From positions 434,001 through 498,000 of the forward strand of contig MQVO02000016.1 of NCBI GenBank assembly GCA_001986395.2: 64,000 nt of DNA, read 5' to 3'. Positions 1 through 13,156 of the stretch are shown one piece after another (within the stretch, counting starts at the first letter, position 1; each line of letters opens with the position of its first letter). Below the pieces are notes generated by a model. It ran no database searches. It saw only the letters and a program-made list of their open reading frames with translations, and was not told the origin of the DNA. The translations under genes were made by a program, and so were the position numbers. The stretch comes from Irpex lacteus (lineage: Eukaryota; Basidiomycota; Agaricomycetes; Polyporales; Irpicaceae).

Positions 1-1426
1 CAGGTTGGACGAGGACATACCAGTCAACTCCTGCAAAGCTTCCGCCGATGCAGTGTTGAAGTAACTCAGAGTTTCGTCCTCGGTAGTGTTCTCGCGCTTC
101 GTTATCCGCTTCTCGTCCTCGCTCCCAGAAAACTCAGCCTCAGAGTCCGAGTCGACAATCTTCCTCTTCAGCCTCTTCGCTCGAGGCCGTACGACCTCAG
201 GACTACCTGGTGTTGCAGGCGTAGCGGGAATAGGCGGCAGAACTGGCTTCTCACCATTGGTCTTCGATGGAGGGGGTGTAGACGTCTTAAGGGCAAAGTT
301 CGCGTAGATCGCCGACTTCTTGCCCATCTCCCTTACGCGGGCCTTCTCCGCTTTCGACGCCTCCTCAACCTCTTTCACCCTACCCGTCTCAACAGTAGGA
401 CGAGCAGGCTTGGGTTTGGCAACAGAGACCGGAGGGGGTACCCTGAAGTTCGGATCTTGAAGCAGCTCCGTCGCCCTGCGCTCATCCTCCTTCGCCTGCT
501 GCCATGCGTAGCGAATCTTAGTTTCCGTGTGGAAGATTTGATTGATGATTCTGAATCGCTTGTACTGTGTCTCGGAGTCCGTGTTGGGTTCTGTAGAGAC
601 GGAAGACGGCGTAGGCGGGACCGAAGTCGGTGTCTCAGATGGTTGACCGCGTATAATTCGAGGACGAGATGGTCCTGCACCGGTGTCGTTCTTCTCGATC
701 TCGGAGAAGGATTCGTCTGAGGACATCACGGCGTTAGCATTGACCCTTCGACGTTGGCCTACGCGCTGTATCTCCGGCGAGTCGGGGACGTTGAACAAGT
801 CAATAGGGTCTGTGGTCGAGTCGCCACGGTTTAGACGTTTGCGGGGAGGCTCACTCTCTTCCCTGCTCTGCATACTCGACGACGACCCTCCAACATTCCC
901 ATTTGCCATCCATGAACGCGTAGAAGTCGCGTCCTGTCCGCGAGGTGTCATGGTGAAACCACTCGGTACAGATAGAGGGTCGTAGGTGGCCACAGGATTG
1001 GAAGGTCTCCATGGGTCGTGGTTCAATCCTGGTATCGAGTCTCCCGTGTCGTGTTCAAACAGAGGCTGATGGTCTCGATAAGACGCATCGGCAGCTACTG
1101 GGCTTGAGCTCGGAACGAGAACTCGTCCAGTGGATGCGGGCGTCGAAGGGAAGTAGCGCGATGGGACGGTAGCGTCGCGAGACTGCGCTGGAGGAGCATT
1201 CGGACTTGGCTGTTGGCCATGCCATGGAGGCGTGGAAGTCGCTGAAGACGGCTCTGCAGACGATGCAGGTTGTTTAGAGGCCTTTTTGAACCTGAGTTTG
1301 TCCAAGGCTGCTTTCTGACATGACGAAACGGGATGAAGTGCGCGTGGTGAGCGACACAGCTTGACGGCCACGAAAACTACAGAAAATACTGACTCTGTTG
1401 GCCTCAGCAGAATGGTCTAACGACAT
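1..1426 (-). CDS. Fun30/SMARCAD1-type SNF2 chromatin remodeller, N-terminal part (partial)
   Basis: Partial gene running off the left edge. Model: exon 1 1394-1426, intron 1315-1393 (donor GTCAGT, branch CTCAC), exon 2 21-1314, then a GTATGT donor at 20; about 442 residues in the window. The visible part is a long Ser/Pro-rich tail. It holds a UBA/CUE-like helical segment (IRYAWQQAKEDERRATELL) and a basic stretch, and ends in YFNTASAEALQELTG. Both features are what I know from the region preceding the ATPase in Fun30/Fft3/SMARCAD1 proteins, which slide or evict nucleosomes in heterochromatin and during DNA end resection. The ATPase and helicase domains would lie beyond base 1 and cannot be checked. 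The start was chosen because exon 1 (MSLDHSAEANR) joins exon 2 in frame. The family call is inference from a short conserved segment; another SNF2 subfamily is possible. Confidence 0.6.
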
Positions 1427-3341
1427 ATTAACGACTCCCAGTTGACCAGCAAATGTAAGTTGTGAACGAGTGGTCAAAGACGTGCCTGGCTGGATGGGTG
1501 CCAGGGAGCGATGTGGTTAGGCGCAAGGTGAGAAACAAGGGTGCCGGAAGGGTTAATAATAATATTACGTTTGAAACTTGTTAGATAGCTCTGCACTCAA
1601 AGGAATATCGCTGAGGAACACGACTGAATTCATATGAAGTAACAACAAATGGTCAGTATAGTAAGCAGCGTAACCCGTCCCAGGAGAGACAAGCCTGAAG
1701 ATAACATTGTCTAACTGCAAGGCTAGGCTGGGGCACGATGACAACGAACACGCACACCGCTTGGCACACATAGGAAAATATTCAGAAAACTTCATGACAT
1801 TATTGCGACTACATGTATAAGGGTCACAGGCGCACTCTTTATACGGCCAAACCAACAGAAACCACGTAATAGCTCAGTCAGACAGCACAACACCGAGATA
1901 GAGAGCGAGCTTGGTAGGCGCTTGAAACATCGAGCCTCAGATGTCAGAGGCAACTGCAAGACTACAGCGAGTCTAGTAAGCATGAAGAAGTCAATAGCAA
2001 ATCCACTCAAGATAGCGGGGAACTCACAAAGACGCACGCCGAGCAGGAGTTTTGCACAACGACAGGACATCATCTTAATACCACCGATCCGGGGAGAGGT
2101 TTGTCAGTTAGACTTTGAGCGATAAGAATGGAACTAGAGGATGACAGAGACCCAGGCAGCAGACCAGCACAGCAAGAAGGATAGAAGGTGTCGAGACAAA
2201 TGACGTGCGAGGCGATCGACGGTCCACTGAACGTTGTATCATTCCCGCGAGTACCTGAGTGCAAGACCTCCTGGATGGAAGCGAAGCAACTTGCATAAGG
2301 ATACGTACGAGTATCCGATCGGAAGATAGCCACACATGATCTCCGGGGAAAACCCAACCAAAGTATTTTCAGGCCATACGTCGCACAAACGATCAATACC
2401 AGGTATTTCGTGTTACCGGTGGCGCTGGCATGGGCCAGACACGAGTAACGAGGCATAACTTTCACTCCACAACACGGAGATGCAAGAGCGGATTGAGTGG
2501 AAGACCGATATGCCTTGCGAGGACCGACACGGACCCCGGGGACTCGATTTTTGCATCGCAAATGATATAGACTGGACGTGTCTGCAGAACCTAAACGTTA
2601 AAAACAATCATCAGTACTGATTACGATGAAAACCCCACGATCCGTACCAAAATCAGTCCCGTGTTCGCCAACAGAGCCATCGAGGTCAACAATATTGCCA
2701 GAGCATCTACCGTTGTACAGCGCCTTTCGCTTGATCTTCCCCTAGTGAAGTTAACTAGGACGACGAGGAAATATGCATGTTGATATGCAGCTTAGCTGAT
2801 CTAGTAGACGACGGATCCGAAATCGCGGAAGTGAGACAAAGGGCGTAAAGACCTGAGAGCCAAGAAGACTGGAGATAGTCGCACGCTTTGTAAGCATGAG
2901 CTATGACGTGACCCTCGTGGAAGAAAACGTCCGTTCTCAGACGGAAATAAGGTGAAGAGCGCCATGCTTGGTCTGACAAGCTGATAATGCGGATGGATGC
3001 TCCCCTAGTTGAGCAGATGAGGTAGACAAGGCCATATGCAATGGTCTGCCGTCAGAGAAGCAGAGTATCTCGTCCAAGAAAGAACAAGAGACCCATCCAA
3101 CGAGTTACGACGACTGAACCTTGCAGGGAGTGCAAAGCGACGGCGATGGTGGTGGTTCAAAGTCAAGAGAGCCTGGAGATTGCCGAAAGCCCGTTTTGTA
3201 ATTTGAGCCTCAGAGCGCCCGAGCGCCCAAGCGCCTGCTTCGGCTGTGCCGCTTCATCGTCAGAGGCTATTGCGCAGCTGAACGCGCAAGTGGTTCAACT
3301 TGCTCTACAACCACGACGACCGCGGCAGCAAGACAGCAAAT
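1427..3341. other. Stretch without a supportable gene
   Basis: About 1.9 kb between the Fun30-like start and the carrier gene. The minus strand has several hydrophobic open segments (roughly 1790-2070, 2070-2560 and 2600-2760) separated by stops and without a consistent set of splice sites. They look like remains of a membrane-protein gene, but I cannot assemble a protein or name a family. On the plus strand a 137-codon frame at 3041-3454 overlaps the carrier start and looks non-coding. Confidence 0.4.
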
Positions 3342-4537
3342 ATGACTGGTGTTCTCGACATGCTGGCCGTCACTGGCATGATAGCAGTGTCTCTTGCGGT
3401 CACTGTGCCACTTACGGGCGCGCTCGTACGTTTAAGGGCGAACTTCAACCCTAAATCCATCCAGTTAGATGCGGAGGGGAACGTCGAGCCACATACGGGG
3501 CCAATCGTCACATCCTTCCTTGGAATGCTGGCGAGAGTCAAGAGAATTGAGGTGAGTAACACAACGGTCGTGAAGCAATGTCCACGTGCTGACCAGGGCT
3601 CTGCTTCAGGGATGGGGTGGACTATACAAAGGACTCAGTAAGTAACGGTCACATCGTTTGCTTATGATCTATATGGCTAATTATTTGCTGCGATATAGTG
3701 CCTATGCTTCTGGAGACGTCTCTTCTATCGATATTCGTCTTGGTAGCCCTGGATTCCAGTGCTATACGGTACGGCGGTCGAATCCCGAGTACCGGTATCC
3801 TTGGTCGGTTGGCTTACGCCACCGTGGCCCTTATCCTCAATCTTCCTGCGGTGGTAATTACGTATCGGTATGTCGGTACGTTTGCTCTCGAGTGACGGAT
3901 GCTCACCCTTTTGCAGCGCCATCACTACACCATACCGACTGCCCTACTTCCGACCAGTGTACTCCCTGCGTGTTCTCCTTACGCCCACCGAGCGGCGTCG
4001 TCCATGGGTTATCTACACTACACCCGGACTTTTTGCAGCTCAGTTTCTCCATTTGGCGTACAAGATCATCTTCGTCGGCTCGCTGAAGGCACTCTTGCTT
4101 CCCCCATCCGATGAGTCTGGGGATAAGCATCTTCTCGACGCCAATCCCATAGCTATTGGGGTTATGATCACAATTGGGCTCTTCAGCACGGCTATACTAT
4201 GTCCCTTGGAGGTTATCGCCAGCAAGCTCGCCATTCAGCGCAATCATGCAGCACCAGAGTACAATTCTGTCTCTCAAGAAATTGAGGATGATGGTATTAC
4301 TCCCGAAGAATACGTGGAGTATGCAGGCGAGGATGAAGATGTTATCGGGTAAGCGTAAACGCTACATGGTCTGAGACACGGCTGACACGACATTTTGCCA
4401 GACTTCGCCATGAGAAAGATCCGTACCTAGGACTGATTGACTGCGCCAAGAGAGTCGTCGACGAAGAAGGCTGGACGGCGTTGTTCCGAGCATGGTGGCT
4501 CACTGCTTTTGGTAGCTTAGGCAATGCCTTGGCCTGA
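3342..4537 (+). CDS. Mitochondrial carrier-like protein
   Basis: Five exons: 3342-3551, 3610-3637 (28 nt), 3699-3867, 3917-4348 and 4402-4537, giving 324 residues. All junctions are GT-AG and keep frame. The protein resembles a group of basidiomycete SLC25-like proteins. It has several hydrophobic helices, the segments RIEGWGGLYKGL (residues about 68-79) and DEEGWTALFRAWW (near the C-terminus), which match the carrier loop signature (acidic-G-W-x-x-hydrophobic-Y/F-R/K-G), and PLEVIASKLAIQRN, a variant of the PxD/ExxK/R carrier motif. It would sit in a mitochondrial membrane; the substrate is unknown. Only two of the three usual carrier repeats are easy to see, so it may be a divergent, non-transporting member. 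The ATG at 3342 is the first in the frame after a stop at 3279-3281; an upstream exon is not excluded. Confidence 0.75.
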
Positions 4538-7500
4538 GCAGGACTCACGCAATCCACATAGTGGTTTAGCCGGCCCAATTGGACGTCTGATCAACGCGCA
4601 TTCTCTCCCACATATGATACCAGAGCCAAGTCACTGTATATACTATATCTTGTAGTGTTCTGCCATCTAACACGGTGTTTGTATGCTAATTCCGAGTCAT
4701 TACTTATCTGTTCGAACGTGCCTGCGATTGCCAGCCAGGGACTCGAACAGGCACGTCCTGGGCGAGGGACCGAGTTGCACAGCGATTTGATTGCCTCGGG
4801 GCGCTCCGTGCCTCGGGCTTGGCATCCGTCAATGTTTCCCAATAAGGAAATGAAGGTTGGATGGCAAGGTGCGCGCTAGGCGCGCTGTTGTCTTGCTATG
4901 GATTTTTCCCGCGCAACGACAGAAGACGTCGCATGCAACGTCGACGACGTGCTCTCACGCCGTCAACCACACATCTCAATGCGCACAAAGCTCCACTGCG
5001 ACTATGCACCGCCGTAGCTCAACCGATGTCTTGATCTCACTGGCGGAACAATGGAGACACGACGGTCAGCCAAGGGTTCCAAGTCCTCTCGTTGGACCCT
5101 ACTTATCGGAATACTAAACTCATACGTGTCTTATGCTGCAGGGCTGCGTTGGAAGTTGGCAGCATGACTGCTCACGAAAACAACCGTTGCATGGCATAGC
5201 GGCGCACTTCAACATCCGGCGAACGTGATGTACAGATCTATGTTGCTCCCCAAGGGTTTGATCCAGTGAGACCATATCTTACATCTCTGCAAGTTCCTAT
5301 TTGCTGAGCTCAGTCTCTTACCGCAATTTTCGCCTGTAGCACTTATCTCGCAGGGATCGTCACATCAGTGGCCACTGAATGAGAGCTTCTGGAGTGCGGT
5401 CGTCGCTTACGGCGTGGCACTCATGGTCGCTGACGATACTGCGGCGGTTCTATACAATGGAATATGTGCGGGAAAACAGAGTGGCTTGTTGTGAACTTTA
5501 CATGGTACCCCGCCCCTTCATCTGCTCTGGGCAAGCCGGTGACTAATCTCGTTCTCGATAGTAAGATCCACCAAACAGGTGCTTCTATCAACAGGCCAAA
5601 GGGCCTCTTGGCTCCAGGCTCCGGATATCGCTCTCAATCGTGGCGGTACACCTCAATAGAAGGTCGTCCAGTAACGCGCCCTCGAGAGGTAGTCCATTGT
5701 CCTAAGCAAACAACAGAAGCATTTCGTCATATCGAACCCTTGTTCTGGGTCGAGATAAGCGAACAATATGAAGGTTGTATCCTTAGAAAATTAACACAGC
5801 CTCGCATCTTGTGCAATGATCAGCGTGGGCAAGTAGCTTTCGCCGTCCATCACTCGACACGATGCTGACATGGGCGTATCCTTGTAACTTCTCCAGGCGA
5901 TGTTCGTCTGGTGACCCAGTACGGAACCGCGAACTCTGTGTCGACGCCGTCACCCTCTCTGGGCCGCGCCGATGAAGCGGCACAAGCTCCACGGCTGGCG
6001 TCCGGGCCAAGCACGAAAAGGACCTTTCGGTTCCAAAGCAATGTACAGGCCACAACTCCTTCTAAGCGCAGCAGACAGTGGCCCGCCAGGAGCTTCATAG
6101 AAGATGTTCGTAAGATATCACCTCTCTCCGCTACAAATGCTTTCAAGAAACTTACTGGGGCCTTCTGACATCAGCTATTCGCACGGGACCGGTAAAATAA
6201 GCTGACGTGCATTGCGGGCCGCTTGGCATCTGGTTCTCGATGGAGTCGTCTCGCCCATTATACCCTCTTCTTCAAGGCAAAGGTATGGATGGAATGGAAC
6301 AGCTGCGAATGATACTTTGATATTCAAAATGGCGTCAAACTTGTTTGCCACCTGTCAGATCAGAGTGGCACTCATTCAGTTCGTGCGGCCACGCTTGCTT
6401 CGTTGCTTAGCGCCCTTCGTCAACGTTGTAAACACCGATTCTGCCGATCCATAACGGACAGAGGAAAAACCAAAGATAGAGGGCTTGAATCTTGCCACGA
6501 TGCTATAAACCTTGTGGCGGGACTTGAAGCTTTGAAGCTTAATATTTGGTCTTGGCGGGACTCGTGACTGTCACATTGTACCGCAATCGAGACGGGGAAG
6601 TGATCGATTGTACACAGCCTCTTCGCGGCGATTAGGACTGTATCTTCTTCGGATTACTTCACAACATTATGTTTACACCTCGCAGAAATATTCTGGGTCA
6701 GGCTGGGACAGGACACCCGAGAAGTGGGTACGTGACTTTCTTGCACCACTTCAATGGACTTACTGTATCAGTACTAATTGCATTGACCATTGGACCGCAT
6801 GTACGATGTGGTAGACATACGGGCCTGGTACCGATGATAGGCTTGTCGCGTGCATTACCTAAGTGTATGCCCCTCCAAGCTCCTATTCGAATACTGATGG
6901 GCGATATTCCAGCACTTCTCCAAATAAGGGGGTTTACCCCGATCATCCTGGTAGACCTGACCCTCGGCCACAGTGCGTATCACCAGCTATCCACACTGTC
7001 GTTATCGTTCCTGACGGATGCATCCATAGAGCTGCCTTTACTGCAGTATGAATATATACCCATGGACTTTCTCCACCAGCAAGCTCCGTGGATTAGAAAG
7101 TCACAGGCTAGTGGACGAATTCGTTTCCCTCATTCTCACATGAATTTACTGTGCTTGTTTAGGTAATACAATTGGTCTTGGCAAGGTCAACGGAACATTC
7201 GGCCTACCAGCAGGGTTAATGTCAACTGAATGAAAGGCATAATGAACCGAGAAATACCAGATGACGGATCACTGTACGTCCATAGCGGCCAAGAGTTTAC
7301 CGCGCGGACCGTGGATACGATTCTCTTGGTGTAGGACGAGCCGGCGGCGACGTGACCCATTCAACATTGCCCAGAGAAAATCGGAGGCAAGATGCTCACG
7401 GATTAACACAGAGACTTACTGGCAGTTGCCGTTGGTTCTAGTCTTGGCGTAGCATCCCTGGCCATCAGCTTCCCGGGCAGTGACATGCGTCCGTTTCACA

Positions 7501-8942
7501 CGTCCAGAGCAAGGCGCCGTCAACTTGGCATGTATCTCACTGCGCTCATGTAAAAATTATGCACAGTCTAAAGCGTCGAAGTACATCAACGAACATTGCG
7601 TTCTGGCGTATACTCGGGAAGGAGGCGATATAATGGCAAGTTCGAATCATTGAATGGTTCAATCTGCTCAGAAAGGCTGACAAGTTGAACAGTAAAAACG
7701 CCCGGACTGACCATATGCCAGCATTATGGCAACAACCGGCCCCCAGCTTACGAGTTCGAAACTCCGCGCCGAGGGAGCACCCCGGTCACTTGTCTGATGT
7801 ACGGTCGAGACCTCCGGCGAGTAAAGCTGCCTCGCAGGCTGAGTACTGCACCATTTAGTGAGTACCAGCCTAGAGCTCTTGAGTTAGTGTTTTCATTGAA
7901 GAGACGAACTTGAGCGACGCTCTTCAGAACAGTGGGCCACAGTCACACGATCCTTTCCACGGTTGGAAAACGAGCTTCGGCCAATATCGGTATCCACATC
8001 GCGACGAAATTAAGCTCATTGGTGCATGTAAGTCTGTACCCTGGCTTCTGAATCCTGCCACAGCCTGCCACAGCTGCTATACCGGCGGTCCGCCTCAATG
8101 TTTGTATCTTTTTATAGCTCAGGCTCCGGGCCGTTCTATAGGACTCTCAACGCATCCGATACTTGCAAGGTCTGCTCTACAGTAACTATTGACATCCTTT
8201 GGAGTAGACTCGAGTTCCTGCATATGGCTGCAGTAACGGAGAAACCGAGCAATGGCAGTGCTGATATCAGACTAGACATGGAGTATTGACCAGTCATATT
8301 TCTGCCGACCCGTGCGGTGCTTAATCTTCCTTAATGCACTCCAGACTGACTGCTCATAAGGTAGAACGGACGTATACATACGACCCCCGGAAAGGTGGCT
8401 GATCCCGAATCAGCCGGAACGCCCAATTTCTATGTTTTTAAGACAGCAGCAAGGACATGTCAATGCGCACATTGTACGCCATTGTTCAGCACAACGAGGA
8501 CGGGACAGGGTTGATGTCCTTCTCGCATCAAATGATAACATGAAGCTGAAGATCGAGTATCCTGCAATTACGGTAACAGCAAGAATGAACGACAGGCTGT
8601 GCTTATGTGGCATCACAGATACCATGGTCTTAGAAGGCGTTTTATCCGCGGGAAAGAGGAAAGCACGGTATGGATGCGTATACTCTGGTCCGAAAGCCCA
8701 AATAGGGCGGTGTTCGGGGTCCTTGAGATATGCGCTTGGCGGACAGATCTCGCTTCTGACCCCGTACTTGAACAGGAAAGGCGTTTCTTAATATTCTAAC
8801 AGAACGTTGTCGCGAAGAAGCTGAAGTGTGAGATGCTCTTTGTTGGGTGGCTATTCAACGTACCTTTCGTCCGCGCTACAGCCAGTCCTGCAGATATGAG
8901 GTAACCGTACCGCGGCAAATCACTGCTGCAAGCTCCCTCCCT
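4538..8942. other. 4.4 kb without a supportable gene
   Basis: No reading frame here shows a recognisable domain, a coherent exon chain or conserved-looking composition. The longest frames (5464-5868, 6669-7166, 8432-8791, all +) are rich in Cys, Trp and Arg runs typical of chance frames. A T-loop-like GTTCGAGTC occurs on the minus strand near 4740, but it has no matching acceptor or D arm. I see no TIR or tandem repeat. It is most likely decayed sequence or long intergenic DNA. Confidence 0.45.
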
Positions 8943-8950
8943 TATATAAA
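8943..8950 (+). promoter_or_regulatory. TATA box of the Zn2Cys6 regulator gene
   Basis: A perfect TATATAAA lies 117 bases upstream of the ATG at 9067. It is followed by the C/T-rich leader usual before fungal transcription starts. Confidence 0.55.
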
Positions 8951-9066
8951 CCAATCCTATCCTCTCCATTGCCCTTCCCTCCAATACTACCCCCTAGAGC
9001 CTCCACCAGATTCCTTACGTCTATCACCTTCATAACCCTTTATCCTCGGCACTGTCTTGCCTAAAC

Positions 9067-10551
9067 ATGTCTGCAACAGAATCCGCTTCTCGTAAGAAGA
9101 GGGTCACAGAGCCCGCCAAGCGCACTGCAGAAGACGATCATCGTCGTAAGTACTAAGCAAGTGTTCACGTATGTTGTCTCACTGAATACGGACGCAGGAA
9201 AGCGCCGCAACAGGACTACACAGTCATGCCTGAACTGCCATACATCGAAACGCATGGTAAGCACCATGCTTACAAGCTTATGCAGTCTTCATTCTTATAT
9301 CTCTTCTAGTGCGACAGGAAACGCCCTTGCGGACGCTGCACTCAACTGGGCTTGACCGGACTCTGTGTCTACGAAGTGGACGACCCAAGCCAACAGTCAG
9401 TCGATGCCGTTCAGCCATGCTAAATGCATACTTACATCGTTCACAGGGCAGATGTATCAGACGAGAAGGCACGCTTGCAGAAGCGTGTCGCCGAATTGGA
9501 GAGTGTCATACGTGAGGTCTGTACAATTTGCCTACTTAAGCTTCCTCCGCTGACAGTTCATCAGCTGAAGAACAAGCCGCATCCAAGATGGGTCCAGACG
9601 CTCGATAAAGCCAAGTTACGCCTGAGAGCGGACTCCACCTCTACTCCCACCTCACCACCAAGGAGTTCTTCTGAAGAGTCAGAATCACCTTCCAGCTCCT
9701 CGCCGCGCATCCATCTTCATCCTCCCACGCCTGGCTCATCTGCAGGTACCTCACCGCTCCTAGTGGCTGGTCCTTCTCTATCCGCTGGCACGTCACCACT
9801 CTTCCCAGCATCCTCTTCGACTTCTTCAAACTCGTCCTCAATGGGATCCCCACCACCCATTGATGTACCATCTCCACTTTCCTTATCTCCAACGGATTCA
9901 GGTTCAGAAGGCGGATATGACTTCGCCTCGCTGTTGTCCACCGTATATCATGACGGAAATGGATTAGACGGCAACCTCGATAACCTTCTCGATGGTCTTA
10001 TGCGACATGAACATATTGGTCTCACTCATTCCGATCCCTGTCACATGCACCATGACCGTGGCCATTGTGGCTGTCTCACTGATGCTACGAGCTACAGCGT
10101 GGTGTTGGAGCTTTCTCTACGCCTTCGTCGTGCAGCCGAAGTACTCAGCCATGATGCAAAACATCGTGCTTCACCAAATTGCCCCATACATCAGCGCATA
10201 ACGGATCTAGACCGTCGAGCGAGGTGAGTTCTTTCTGAGTTCTATTTTCTATCCTCCACCATATCTCATTCCCATCTCAGTGAAGCGTTAGCGAACGTAA
10301 ATACCACAACACCGACGTTCAATCACTATGGGACGCACCCTAATTTTCCTCCGTCGTTACCTGCCACGGCCTCTACCGCCCGCCCCAACAACATCCCAGG
10401 CACAGTCGCCCCTCACTCATTGCACGCAAGTGTACGTACATGGGACTTCAAATCAACGAATTCATATCCAAGTCCACCATGCGAGGACTCCTTTATGTCT
10501 TGGGAACCGTCACGTCGTTCAACGGATTGGGCACAGTCATCTGGGTTATAA
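9067..10551 (+). CDS. Zn2Cys6 (GAL4-type) transcription factor
   Basis: Six exons: 9067-9145, 9198-9256, 9310-9395, 9447-9516, 9565-10223 and 10281-10551; 407 residues. The N-terminus is basic. It is followed by a complete binuclear zinc cluster, C37-x2-C40-x6-C47-x5-C53-x2-C56-x8-C65, so the protein should bind DNA in the nucleus. A coiled coil follows (KARLQKRVAELESVI), running into LKNKPHPRWV, then a long Ser/Pro-rich linker. Near residues 250-310 comes a conserved Cys/His-rich block (CHMHHDRGHCGCL ... CPIHQRITDLD) that I know from related basidiomycete regulators. Intron 2 falls inside the zinc cluster, between M46 and C47. Intron 4 (9517-9564, 48 nt) is required to join VIRE to LKNKPHP; read through, the frame stays open but breaks the conserved stretch. 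Target genes are unknown. Confidence 0.85.
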
Positions 10552-13073
10552 CTTATTTGCATAGATTTATCGCTTTAGCATGGACTTGTTGTTCTTGTGT
10601 CTGTCTGTCTTGATACCTGTGTCTTGTTTCTTGGTCATTAGCTACTGTCCCCTCGCAATGCATTCGAGTAGATGCTCCAAATTGTATTCTTGCGCTATGA
10701 ATCCCAATATGCCTTTCGAAGAATTGAAACTGAATGATCATAGCACATGATGACTGGGCTTCCTGACTGCGACCTCTCGATACTACTCTCTCTAAACGGT
10801 GAGAACCTTTTGATGATAACGTAGCTGATAGACTGTCAGAAGCTCCCCAGGCTCTGTAGAGCCGTACAGCCGTATGAGAACTCTGGAGACAGTCGAGGCG
10901 GAGGCTGGTGGATTCGTGGGAAAAAACCGGGAAGCTCTAGGTACCGCGGTCACACAGCTGGGGCAAGCGGGCCACGATCCGCCGTCCATGCAACAACGGC
11001 CCTCCACAGGCTTCAACATGGGATGCGTGCCACAACACGTTGTTAAATTCCGAGGTTGAGGCTTTCATTCTACAAGATTGTCGGATATGAAAATTATGAA
11101 ATCCAATCCTGTCATAATGAAAATTCTCACGAATTTGCCGTACAACAGCGGTCTGGACATCTGCGTTGTCCATGCGTTCATGAGCTTGCTTTAGCAATTT
11201 CCCGGACAGGGTACTCCAGCAAGGAAGCCGCGCAATGCTTTCGCAGGATAGCCATCAGCCCTAGCCCTGTCGCTGCATCTTGGGGTCCATTCGGTATGGC
11301 ACCGAGTTGGGTGGTTGAGTGGGCGTTTTCTGACTTGCGAGCACTGATCCCGCGAACTTCCCGGCGAGTAGATACCAAGTAGAGGTTTCTTGATCAGAAG
11401 TCAAGATGACAAGACCCAGTTAAGTGCACTGGTACGCAGGGACACTTACGTTATCGATTTTGTTCCCCGACTCGTGCTTCTGCAAAGGCAAACGTTGGAC
11501 CTGTTGGCGGGTTACTCTTGTCGTTCCAGCACATTCTGTGCACAACAGAACTCAGTGGGATCACCTGTCACTGCGAATTTGATACAAGTAAGCGTCAAAT
11601 ATCGAGAACAACATTGCTGTCTTACAATTGAGATAAGAATTCAATCAATCATGTAGCGCTGTATCCATTCTTGACGGTTTGGGCATAATTGTTGCACTCA
11701 CTATTCAGCAACACCGGTTCTCCAGCTGAGAAGGGGCAATAGATGAGACATATGCAACACCTTCTATAACGATGTTATAATAACCGTCAGCTTTGGCCCG
11801 TCCGGGAACCGATACTTACTGGTGCTTCGAGTTATAGTATGATAAGCTTGGCACGCCAAGACCGTCCCAATAGACGCGTTCGAGAGAACAGGTAGCAATG
11901 ACACCGCTACAGTGACGGCGGACTCTGATATTGGCCCGTCGGGATCGATTGCGATAGATGCGCACCAGCACCATCACAGCGAGACCCACGAGCATGTCGA
12001 AATGAGAGCTCGCTGCATTGCATAGTTTTCACATGAAGCTGATGGCGTGACTTGCTCAAGAATCGCAAGTACTGGACCATATTTCTTCTAATCATATATC
12101 GGTAGGAATCAGTGATGTGTGGAAAAGAGTTCATTGGACCGACGCACGTAAAGTGGTTGCACTGTGACATACACACAGAACAAAGAGGGGCGTAATCTAT
12201 CGTGATATCTTCAATGGAGCGAGCTCACGAGGGATGCAGGAAACCGGAGACGCAGCATGAGGTGAGCGAAGGCTTGTCATCTGTTCGAGAATTGTGTCCA
12301 CGCTGTATGCAATGACCACATCGCAGGCCTGAATGAGCAATCAGAAGCGAATGAGTATTGCTTCTTCGTAACGCTCCCTAAACGGGTACAATACATCGTC
12401 TAAACCAATTTACGGACAGACTTGAGGCTTACCGCAAAGGTGCTCAATGATCCTCTTCGTGCTTGTGCCTCGCGATGGCCCGGAGTATTTTCGTTGTACA
12501 TGCTTAAAGTATATCTGTCAATTTGAATATAGGGATTTTCGCGTGCTGCTGAGCGCCGGTTTGTCTTCACCACTGCTAGGGATCAAGGGGCGTTAAAAAG
12601 AAAGCGGCTTGTGGACTACGATCTGTAGGTGAGTTCAACTCATGTTTACCAGCAAATTGAATCTGAGGTCGAGTCAAGAGAATCTATATAGAGCACTATA
12701 CAGCGGCAATACAGCCGGTGAATACCAATAACAATTGTTTCTTCTTCTCAATGGCAACATATGTCAGTGATCTATATCGTTTTGACGGTAGAAAGACTCA
12801 CTGTTTGCATGTGCCAAGGAGCCAAGCGGTCAGGGTCAACTTCAGGGACTACGACGCTGACAAAGTAGCGTTACGCGGATAAGCAGCATCTTTTTCATGA
12901 GACCTCAATACGATATGGTCAAACACTCGCACCGTCATCGTATGCAGCAGATAACCAGTGTGGCCAGTTGCATAGCAATTGCCTGAAAATGGCAAGTTAC
13001 GTGGAACATTCAAGAGCAAACAAGAACAAGCAAGAATTTTGATGGATCATTACTACTCCGATTCGAACCCCGC
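10552..13073. other. Stretch without an intact gene; possible decayed membrane-protein gene on the minus strand
   Basis: Minus-strand donor-like sites occur near 11450, 11815, 12430 and 12795, spaced as in multi-intron fungal genes. One open piece (about 12290-12345, ACDVVIAYSVDTIL) resembles the start of the DUF6534 region of basidiomycete seven-helix proteins. The pieces cannot be joined without stops, so at most this is a relic. The plus-strand frame 11056-11382 shows nothing recognisable. Confidence 0.25.
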
Positions 13074-13079
13074 TATAAG
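13074..13079 (+). promoter_or_regulatory. TATA box of the U2AF small-subunit gene
   Basis: TATAAG, 83 bases upstream of the ATG at 13157. Confidence 0.45.
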
Positions 13080-13156
13080 CAGCCGCCGAATATTGGTTGT
13101 CGCTGCAAACGTTGCACACAGCTTCACTTACTACCACCACTCACTCATCCTCAAAA

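Noticed and set aside
4705..4800. Possible tRNA gene on the minus strand (GTTCGAGTC-like T loop)
   Set aside because: The T stem does not pair properly, and no acceptor stem or D arm is found at the right distances.
7735..7765. GAGTTCGAAACTC palindrome as a tRNA T arm
   Set aside because: It is a simple 13-base palindrome without the rest of a tRNA.
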